DNA of 7,121 nt from Cyanobacteriota bacterium (GTDB lineage Bacteria; Cyanobacteriota; Cyanobacteriia; Leptolyngbyales; Leptolyngbyaceae), in NCBI GenBank assembly GCA_027482985.1, contig JAIXVO010000175.1:1-7121 (forward strand), written 5' to 3'. The position numbers and the translations under genes were made by a program. Position 1 is the first letter of the stretch. Every line of letters starts with the position of its first letter. Below, piece after piece: positions 1-5,974 of the stretch. The notes below the pieces were generated by a model. That model was given only the letters and a program-made list of their open reading frames with translations, ran no database searches and had not been told where the DNA came from.

Positions 1-356
1 GCAATTTCGATCGTCGTCACGAGCGTTTTTTCGCGGAAAGGTTTGAGAATGTAGCCAAACGGTTGGCTAGCCTTCACCCGTTCCAGCGTCGCGCCATCGG
101 CATTGGCCGTCAGATAGATCACGGGTATGCGGTACTGGGATTGAATCAGTTGGGATGCAGCAATCCCATCCATCGCCCCAGCCAGGCGAATGTCCATGAT
201 CACTAGATCTACCTTGAGGATCGCTAACTGTGCGATCGCGTCCTCGGCTGTGGTGGTCGTATAGGGCACTCCATAGCCCAGTAGTTCCAGCGTTTCGCGC
301 AGATCAGCGGCGACCAGCTTTTCATCTTCAACAATCAAAATATGAGTGGAAGCCAT
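1..356 (-). CDS. CheY-like response regulator receiver protein (C-terminal part cut by the window edge)
   Basis: A receiver (REC) domain starts at the ATG at 356-354; 118 codons plus two bases are visible before the reading frame leaves the window. All receiver landmarks are present: acidic cluster E10-D11-E12, phospho-acceptor D55 in LVIMDIRLAG, T83 in YLTA and K105 in GYILKPF. The MDIRL.G.MDGI, PVIYLTA and GYILKPF pattern is that of cyanobacterial receivers often coupled to PAS/GAF kinases of the HisKA_2 type. The gene follows the 842-residue kinase gene on the same strand after 131 nt, so it is probably co-transcribed and is the most obvious phosphorylation target of that kinase. The ribosome binding site is weak (GGAA about 13 nt upstream), but no other in-frame start fits the domain. 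The 118 visible residues nearly complete a REC domain. Whether the protein ends there or carries an output domain (PAS, GGDEF, kinase) cannot be seen. Confidence 0.93.
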   Translation of the reverse strand, partial: MASTHILIVEDEKLVAADLRETLELLGYGVPYTTTTAEDAIAQLAILKVDLVIMDIRLAGAMDGIAASQLIQSQYRIPVIYLTANADGATLERVKASQPFGYILKPFREKTLVTTIEI

Positions 357-432
357 CGCAGATTTTTTTCCGGCAACAGAGGTGAAATTAGGTTCCGAGC
401 CACTTCTAGGGATAATTCCCAGGATCAGGGCA

Positions 433-451
433 CCACCCAGAGCAGGGGTGG
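433..451 (-). other. Small hairpin between the kinase and receiver genes
   Basis: A perfect 6-bp stem (CCACCC / GGGTGG on the plus strand, 433-438 and 446-451) encloses a 7-nt loop in the 131-nt gap between the minus-strand kinase gene and the receiver gene. No T-run follows on either strand, so it is not a convincing intrinsic terminator. It could stabilise mRNA or be chance in a GC-rich spacer. I saw no clear promoter for the receiver gene in this gap. Confidence 0.3.
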
Positions 452-487
452 CAAGGATAGCTGCCAGTTCGACGGCACAACCAAAGT

Positions 488-3016
488 CTAAGCCAGCGGC
501 ACAGTGAGCGGGAACATGATCTGGAAGGCGGTACCGCGATCGCGATCGAGGGTCAAAGTCCCCCCCAATTGCTCAACCAGCATCCGCACAATCCGCAACC
601 CCAACGAGCGAGACGCTTGCCAATTCATAGTGGGCGGCAGGCCAACCCCATTATCTTGGATCGTCAGAATGGCTTTATTCTTACTTGACTCTAGTTTGTC
701 AGGTTGAGACAATAGGGAAATTTTAATTTCTCCTTGCCGAGTAATCGGAAAAGCATACTTCAAAGAATTAGAGACTAACTCATTAATGATTAAACCACAG
801 GGGATCGCCGTATTCAGGCTGAGATCCAGCGGTTGCATCGCAAAGTGTAGTTGAATCGATTTCGGATTTACACCATAAGAACGGAGTAAATTGTTGACTA
901 AAATTTTGACATAATCATCAAAGTTAATTTTCGATAAGTCCACCGATTGATAAAGGTGTTCATGAATGACAGCGATCGCATGGACTCGATTTTGTGCTTC
1001 TTGAAACAATTCACTGACTGATTCATCCACTAAACGCGACTGCATTCGGAGTAGGCTGGAAATAATTTGCAAGTTATTTTTAACGCGATGATGCACCTCT
1101 TTCAGCAACACATCTTTTTCCTGGACGAGCACACGTAGATGCGCTTCCGCTTGCTGCCGCTCTGCGAGATCCCGCTGAACCTGCTGATACAGTGTCGCTT
1201 GCTGAATCGCGATCGCCAGTTGATTCGCCATCTGTTGTAAGAGATCAGCCTCATCGAGTTGCCATTGCCGAGAGGTTGTACAATCATGCACGATTAACAC
1301 TCCCCACAGGCTACTGTCTCCTTGTTCGGGAATGTGAATAATCGGTGCCACTAATTTGCTTTTCACCCCCAAACTTTGCAGATAGGCTGCGGGTCGCAAA
1401 GAGCAGGGATCAGTGGTCAAATTCTGCACAATCCGCGGCACGCCCTCAAAAAAGTAGCCATAACATTGGGGAGAAATGTTGATCTCGCTCCAACTATCGG
1501 CTTGAGTTTGCGGGTAGCCAGGGATCACCACCTCTTTCAACACCACCCCGGAACCATCAGGGCGCAGGTGAAAGATCAGGGCGCGATCGGCATTCAAGGT
1601 CTGTCGCACTTCCGTGACCGCGATCGCCAAGATTTCATCTAACTCCAACGATTGGTGAATCTGTTGGGTCAACAGTCGCAGCAATTGATCGCGTTCTGCC
1701 TGTTGGCGGAGTGCCGCTTCTGCCTGGTCTCGCGCCGCCAGCAATTGCCGCGCAGCAGTCATATCCTGCGACACACACAGACTATAGCGGGGCTGTCCTG
1801 TTTGATCTCGAATCAGCACCACATGCACATCCGCCCACACGACTGCCCCCGATCGCTTCACGAACCGTTTACTGAACTGGAGTTCCTGAACCTGCCCACT
1901 TTCCATCGCGGCACTAAAGCGCCGATCCAGTTCCACATCGTCAGGATGCGTAATATCCAGAAATGTCTGGGAGTAGAGTTCGGTGGGGTCATAGCCGAGC
2001 CAATCTTGATAGGCAACATTGGCGTGAATTAGCCGGCGGGTGGGAATATCTGCCAGACTAAGCGGCAAGGGTGACGCATCAAACAGGCAGCGGAATTGGT
2101 CTTCCTGATGCTGTAAGGCTTGCGTCCGAGCCGCGACGCGTTGGTTCAGTTCAGTATTTAAGGTTTGCAGTTGGTGTTCTGCAACTTTGCGATCGCTGAT
2201 ATCTTGCGCCACAGTGATCACTGACCACCTCTGCCGGTGCTCGTCCCAGGTGGCGGTCGCAGTCTCACTAATCCAGCGCCAGGTTTGATCCTTGTGCCGA
2301 AACCGATATTCAATCTGCGCCTCGGTCGCGGTCATGAGTTGAGCCAAAGCGGGCAACACCACTTGCTGCCAATCGTCAGGGTGCACCCGCGATCGCCAGA
2401 GATTGGCATCCCGCAGGAGCACGATCGCCGGCCAGCCATAAATCTGTTCACAGCCAGCCGAGTAAGAGTGGTACTGCAACTGCAACGTCACCGGGTCCAC
2501 ATCAAAACTGCCAATAGCCGCACTGACCCGATCGAGAAGCCCCTGCAACTGGGTCTGAGATTGCGTTAACTGGACTTCTAACTGCTTGTGATCGGTCACA
2601 TCGCGCACCACAGTCATCACCAGTGTTTCACTCATGGGCGAGAGGCAGGCATCCAACCAGACTTCGCGATCGCCAATCGTCAGGGCATATTCGCATTTCA
2701 CTGGCTGACGTTGACGGAGAGCCGTTCGAATGCCTTGCAGCAGGCGATCGGCTACGGGCAGCGGTAGACTCTCATGCAAGGTGTGTCCCACCAGGCTAGC
2801 AGCAGGGCGATAAAGCAGGCTGGAGTGTGGCGTTAAGACTTGATGGCAACACCCAGCCGCATCCCGAATCAGCACGAGATCATCCATCGCGGTCACCAGC
2901 GCTGGCACGTCGTCCGGCATGAGCATCGGTCTGTAATTGCATCCATCCACTATGGCTGACTCCTTGCAGCGATCGCATGACACCGTATTTAATATCGTTT
3001 TCATACCAAGTGCCAT
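488..3016 (-). CDS. Soluble multi-PAS/GAF sensor histidine kinase, HisKA_2 class
   Basis: This 842-residue kinase has no predicted membrane segment, so it is probably a cytoplasmic sensor. Order of domains: PAS1 about 37-145; PAS2 about 160-277 of the PAS_3 fold (YGW near 193, VHPDDW 211-216, ISDRK 273-277); PAS3 about 305-420 (GYDPTEL 341-347, THPDD 356-360); GAF about 455-610; coiled-coil linker 608-640; HisKA_2 about 637-712; HATPase_c about 735-838. The phosphotransfer box is EVHHRVKNNLQ (640-650); the accepting histidine is probably H643, the one before Arg. ATP-site motifs are intact: N box NELVSNSLKYAF with N750, G1 box DNGVGLP (788-794), G2 box SLGLRIV (804-810) and GTAF (829-832). 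Helical linkers join the PAS units. M1 is the first ATG after an in-frame TGA; M5 (3004) is an alternative start, and neither has a good Shine-Dalgarno. It probably heads an operon with the downstream receiver gene. Ligands of the PAS and GAF domains are unknown. Confidence 0.95.
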   Translation of the reverse strand: MALGMKTILNTVSCDRCKESAIVDGCNYRPMLMPDDVPALVTAMDDLVLIRDAAGCCHQVLTPHSSLLYRPAASLVGHTLHESLPLPVADRLLQGIRTALRQRQPVKCEYALTIGDREVWLDACLSPMSETLVMTVVRDVTDHKQLEVQLTQSQTQLQGLLDRVSAAIGSFDVDPVTLQLQYHSYSAGCEQIYGWPAIVLLRDANLWRSRVHPDDWQQVVLPALAQLMTATEAQIEYRFRHKDQTWRWISETATATWDEHRQRWSVITVAQDISDRKVAEHQLQTLNTELNQRVAARTQALQHQEDQFRCLFDASPLPLSLADIPTRRLIHANVAYQDWLGYDPTELYSQTFLDITHPDDVELDRRFSAAMESGQVQELQFSKRFVKRSGAVVWADVHVVLIRDQTGQPRYSLCVSQDMTAARQLLAARDQAEAALRQQAERDQLLRLLTQQIHQSLELDEILAIAVTEVRQTLNADRALIFHLRPDGSGVVLKEVVIPGYPQTQADSWSEINISPQCYGYFFEGVPRIVQNLTTDPCSLRPAAYLQSLGVKSKLVAPIIHIPEQGDSSLWGVLIVHDCTTSRQWQLDEADLLQQMANQLAIAIQQATLYQQVQRDLAERQQAEAHLRVLVQEKDVLLKEVHHRVKNNLQIISSLLRMQSRLVDESVSELFQEAQNRVHAIAVIHEHLYQSVDLSKINFDDYVKILVNNLLRSYGVNPKSIQLHFAMQPLDLSLNTAIPCGLIINELVSNSLKYAFPITRQGEIKISLLSQPDKLESSKNKAILTIQDNGVGLPPTMNWQASRSLGLRIVRMLVEQLGGTLTLDRDRGTAFQIMFPLTVPLA

Positions 3017-3205
3017 CCATCAGTGTAACCATCAGATCCAATCTCCAAGGAGAAAGTTAATATAAATCGAAAAATTCAGCATCAGAATTAATATGAAAAC
3101 CACACCTATCCACCGATTGAACATTTTTGCTTGAGCTAGAATAGAGAAACATACCCAAGTGGCCTGCTTTAGCGTAAATTAGCTAAGAGATTGCCGAACT
3201 GCTGC
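3017..3205. promoter_or_regulatory. Divergent intergenic promoter region between the two kinase genes
   Basis: This 189-nt spacer lies between two divergent genes and must hold at least part of both promoters; it is visibly more AT-rich than the flanking coding DNA. For the plus-strand gene, TAGAAT at 3137-3142 is a possible -10; TTGAAC at 3117-3122 is only 14 nt upstream, too short for a standard -35 pairing. For the minus-strand kinase, TATATT (complement of 3059-3064) is a possible -10 with only a poor -35 (TTCTGA, complement of 3082-3087). Repeats that could be operator half-sites are TTAATAT at 3057-3063 and 3088-3094 (31 nt apart), TTAGC at 3169-3173 and 3179-3183 (10 nt apart), and inverted AATTC/GAATT at 3073-3077 and 3085-3089. 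The location is firm; the individual promoter elements are tentative. Confidence 0.45.
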
Positions 3206-4306
3206 ATGAAAACCATCCTGATTATTGATGATGATTCCTTGGTGAGAGACTCTTTGCAAGATGTGTTAGAACTGCACGGATTTCAGACTCTCACTGCCAA
3301 TAACGGCAGAATTGGTTTGGAACTAGCAACGCAACAGCAACCTGATTTAATCTTATGCGATGTGCAAATGCCAGAGATGGATGGTTACACCGTTCTGAGA
3401 ACACTACGCCAAAACCCCACCGTGCAAACTATTCCCTTCGTGTTTCTGACGGCTTGGGCTGATCACTCCAATCAACGGCAGGGGATGGATTTAGGCGCAG
3501 ACGACTATCTGGCGAAACCCTGTAGCACCCAGGAGTTATTAGCCGCGTTGCAAAGTCGATTAGGGAAGCAGCAAGCCGTTCAAGCCCAAACGCAGGTCGA
3601 ACTGGACAAACTTCGCAGCAGTATTGCGATCGCCCTACCGCATGAATTTCGCACCCCTTTAAGTGGCATTTTTACCTCCGTTGAATTATTACGGTTATTG
3701 CTCGCAGACTCGGAGCAAGCAGCGGAACTCTTGCCCATTACGGAGACGATTCAAACCGCAGCGCAACGCTTATACGGTCTGGTTCAAAACTATTTAATTT
3801 ACTGCAAATTGGAAATTGCGATTCGCGATCCCGATTACAAAAGTCAGTTGAGCGAGGAATTAACGTTCGAACCTGCTAGCACGATTACCGAAGTGGGAAC
3901 TCACATTGCCAATCGAGCCCAGCGGTCAAACGATTTACAGCTGAATCTGGAGAATGCCGCGATCGCATTTCCCCTGTTTGATCTAGAGAAAGTGCTGACC
4001 GAGTTGCTCACTAACGCCTTTAAGTTCTCCCCGGCTCAAACCAGCGTGCAGGTGACTAGCCACGTCGTCGCCACCACGTTCCAAATCAGCATCAGCAATC
4101 AAGGGCGCGGCATGACCCCGGAACAAATTACCACCTTGGGGGGGTATATGCAATTCAACCGGGATATTTACGAACAGCAGGGCATTGGTCTGGGAGTGGC
4201 GATCGCCCATCGCTTGCTCCAACTGCGAGATGGTAGCCTCTCGATCACCAGCATCCCCGACCAACTCACGACCGTCACCATTACGATCCCACTGGCACCG
4301 TCCTAA
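3206..4306 (+). CDS. Receiver-histidine kinase (REC-HisKA-HATPase_c), hybrid with N-terminal receiver
   Basis: A 366-residue soluble protein with a REC domain at 1-118 (D8-D9, phospho-acceptor D52 in CDVQMPEMDG, T82, K104 in YLAKPC), a short linker, HisKA about 133-205 with H146 in PHEFRTPLSGI, and HATPase_c about 255-363 (N box ELLTNAFKF with N270, G2 box GIGLGVAIAH at 326-335). The G1 box reads NQGRGM (298-303), with Asn where Asp is usual. I start at the ATG at 3206, not at the in-frame TTG at 3191, because MKTILIIDDD is the normal first strand of a receiver; a weak TAAGAG lies about 17 nt upstream. Architecture suggests a kinase switched by phosphorylation of its own N-terminal receiver, so it may act downstream of the neighbouring divergent HisKA_2 kinase (inference from proximity). 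It has no PAS, GAF or membrane domain of its own. The stop codon overlaps the stop of the convergent ATPase gene. Confidence 0.93.
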   Translation: MKTILIIDDDSLVRDSLQDVLELHGFQTLTANNGRIGLELATQQQPDLILCDVQMPEMDGYTVLRTLRQNPTVQTIPFVFLTAWADHSNQRQGMDLGADDYLAKPCSTQELLAALQSRLGKQQAVQAQTQVELDKLRSSIAIALPHEFRTPLSGIFTSVELLRLLLADSEQAAELLPITETIQTAAQRLYGLVQNYLIYCKLEIAIRDPDYKSQLSEELTFEPASTITEVGTHIANRAQRSNDLQLNLENAAIAFPLFDLEKVLTELLTNAFKFSPAQTSVQVTSHVVATTFQISISNQGRGMTPEQITTLGGYMQFNRDIYEQQGIGLGVAIAHRLLQLRDGSLSITSIPDQLTTVTITIPLAPS

Positions 4307-5874
4307 TGCACGCTATGGCACATAGCATGACCAATGGCACTGAAGTCTGCCGTTTCAATCTCGCTTTCATACGTGAAATGTCCTCCACTGATCACCAACA
4401 GGCGATCGGAAAGCTTCAGCAGTTCATCCAGGTCTTCACTCACCAGCAATACCGCAACCCCTTGATTGCGAGCATTCAAGATCTGACAGTGAATGTAATC
4501 CACCATGGCAAAATCTAGCCCAAAGCAAGGATTCGCAGCAATCAGCAAGTTAATGTGATTGGATGAAAGCTCGCGGGCTAACACGGTGCGTTGCACATTG
4601 CCCCCCGACAGGTTACCCACTGGCGTTTCGGGTGAAGGCGTTTTAATTTTGAACGTGCCAATCAAGTTAGCTGCCGCCGCCCGAATCGCTTTGAAGCTGA
4701 GCATGAAGCTTTTGGCTTGGGGGGGGCGATCGAACGTCCGCAGCGCCAAGTTATCCGCTACACTCATGTGCGCCACACAGGCATTCTTCAGCGGTTCCTC
4801 CGGCAACACAAACACACAATGCTGGTTAATTTCCTTCCGAGTTGCCGTGTAGGGCGTGCCATTCACCAGGATTTGCCCGCCCGTGGCTGGGCGTTGTCCG
4901 GCTAGCACTTCCACTAACTCCCGCTGCCCATTGCCAGAAATGCCCGCAATCCCGACAATCTCCCCCTTATTGACCGTGAGATTCAAGCCATGTAAGGCGG
5001 GAACACCATTATCCTTATTAGCTTGCAGATGCTCAACTTGCAAAATGGGAACGGCTTCGGTGCGAGGCGTTTTCTCCACGGGTTGGGGTTCTCGCTTTTC
5101 ACCCATCATCATCTCGGCCATTTGCGCCACACTTAAATCCTTCACAGCGCCCGTTCCAGCATATTTGCCTTTCCGCAACACCGTGATTTCATCACAAAAA
5201 GACGTGACTTCCCGAAACTTGTGGCTAATGAGCAACACACTCAGCTTGCCATCCGTCACCTGTTCCCGAATCAATCCCAACACTTCATCTGCTTCCCCAG
5301 GAGTCAGCACTGAAGTGGGTTCATCCAGGATCAAAATGCGACTTTGCAAATACAACTGCTTGAGAATTTCCAGCTTTTGTTTTTCTCCTGCTGCCAGTTG
5401 TCCTACTAAAGCTTCCACCGGGACTTTAAAGGGAGCATCGGCCATAAAAGCGTTTAATGCTTCTAGCTCTTCTTTCCACTTGATCAGGTTGGGACTTTCA
5501 AAGCGAGACAGTACCAAATTCTCGGCCACCGTCATCGCTGGAACTGAAGTGAAATGCTGATACACCATGCCGATCCCATATTGATGGGCATCACGCGGAC
5601 TATCGATGGTGCGCGCCTGTTGATTGATCAACACATCCCCGTGATCGGCTCGATAAAAGCCCATGATGCACTTCACGAGGGTGCTTTTTCCGGCACCATT
5701 TTCTCCCAGGAGGGCATGAAAGGTACCGGGTTTAAGATGCAGTGAAACATTGTCCAACGCGATCAAGCTGCCAAAATGCTTGGCCATATTGACCACTTGC
5801 AGATCGGGGGGGGTTGCAGACGTATGCGCGTTGGGCAGAACATTGGCTTCGGTCTGATTCGCAATGTCCGTCAT
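4303..5874 (-). CDS. ABC importer ATPase with two nucleotide-binding domains, BMP/nucleoside (NupO/YufO-like) family
   Basis: A 523-residue cytoplasmic ATPase powering import through the two permeases encoded upstream. NBD1 (about 24-255) is complete: Walker A GENGAGKST 57-65, Q-loop Q106, signature LAAGE 160-164, Walker B LILDEP 181-186, H-switch H218. NBD2 (about 276-500) is degenerate: GISGNGQREL at 311-320 lacks the Walker A lysine; the signature LSGGN (422-426) is kept; the Walker B region reads LLIAANPCFGLD (443-454) without the DE pair; E480 replaces the H-switch histidine. This asymmetry is normal for the CUT2/YufO-type fused ATPases, so NBD1 is probably the main hydrolytic site. The ATG at 5874 is chosen because AGGAGG lies 4 nt upstream; an in-frame GTG at 5967 would add 31 residues unlike the family. 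Last visible gene of the importer operon, 100 nt after permease 2. The substrate is probably a nucleoside or similar small molecule, by family only. No HIP1 site occurs inside the gene, and it carries two 8-nt G tracts. Confidence 0.93.
   Translation of the reverse strand: MTDIANQTEANVLPNAHTSATPPDLQVVNMAKHFGSLIALDNVSLHLKPGTFHALLGENGAGKSTLVKCIMGFYRADHGDVLINQQARTIDSPRDAHQYGIGMVYQHFTSVPAMTVAENLVLSRFESPNLIKWKEELEALNAFMADAPFKVPVEALVGQLAAGEKQKLEILKQLYLQSRILILDEPTSVLTPGEADEVLGLIREQVTDGKLSVLLISHKFREVTSFCDEITVLRKGKYAGTGAVKDLSVAQMAEMMMGEKREPQPVEKTPRTEAVPILQVEHLQANKDNGVPALHGLNLTVNKGEIVGIAGISGNGQRELVEVLAGQRPATGGQILVNGTPYTATRKEINQHCVFVLPEEPLKNACVAHMSVADNLALRTFDRPPQAKSFMLSFKAIRAAAANLIGTFKIKTPSPETPVGNLSGGNVQRTVLARELSSNHINLLIAANPCFGLDFAMVDYIHCQILNARNQGVAVLLVSEDLDELLKLSDRLLVISGGHFTYESEIETADFSAIGHAMCHSVH
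4312..4326. other. Inverted repeat at the junction of the convergent genes
   Basis: GCTATG (4312-4317) and CATAGC (4321-4326) pair perfectly around a 3-nt loop, 5 nt after the stop codon of the plus-strand kinase and inside the last codons of the minus-strand ATPase. It could fold in either transcript. No T-run follows on either strand, so it is not a canonical intrinsic terminator. A role as a 3'-end stabilising or pausing hairpin is possible but unproved. Confidence 0.35.
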
Positions 5875-5878
5875 GGAG

Positions 5879-5884
5879 CCTCCT
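5879..5884 (-). promoter_or_regulatory. Shine-Dalgarno AGGAGG that fixes the ATPase start
   Basis: The minus strand reads AGGAGG, then 4 nt (CTCC), then the ATG at 5874. This is a full consensus site and the reason for rejecting the longer GTG start at 5967, whose translation (31 extra residues) lies in the spacer after permease 2 and does not resemble an ABC ATPase N-terminus. Confidence 0.8.
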
Positions 5885-5974
5885 GAAGAGAACGGGGGAA
5901 ATATAAGCCGAGTCAACCAAACAGGGAACAGAAACCGGAGAGGCAGAGGCGATCGCCCCAGCCTCACTTAAAAT

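Noticed and set aside
1190..1660. Calling the GAF domain a functional bilin photoreceptor
   Set aside because: The expected Cys-His before the V.A.LV.PI strand is not visible; similarity alone does not support chromophore binding.
1376..2569. Several plus-strand open frames of 88-126 codons opposite the sensor kinase
   Set aside because: All are antisense to well-supported PAS and GAF coding sequence, and their translations are low in recognisable structure.
3191..3205. TTG start giving MPNCC before the REC-kinase
   Set aside because: Receiver domains normally start at MKTILIIDDD, and the purine-rich AAGAGA abuts the TTG with no spacing.
4312..4326. Bidirectional intrinsic terminator at the convergent junction
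   Set aside because: The stem is only 6 bp, mixed in composition, and no T-run follows on either strand; kept only as an unexplained hairpin.
4856..5560. Long plus-strand open frame (234 codons) opposite the ABC ATPase gene
   Set aside because: It lies wholly antisense to a gene with clear ABC motifs and its translation shows no recognisable domain; it is a shadow frame.
5875..5967. N-terminal extension of the ATPase from the GTG at 5967
   Set aside because: The extra 31 residues do not match the family, and AGGAGG directly before the ATG at 5874 marks the better start.
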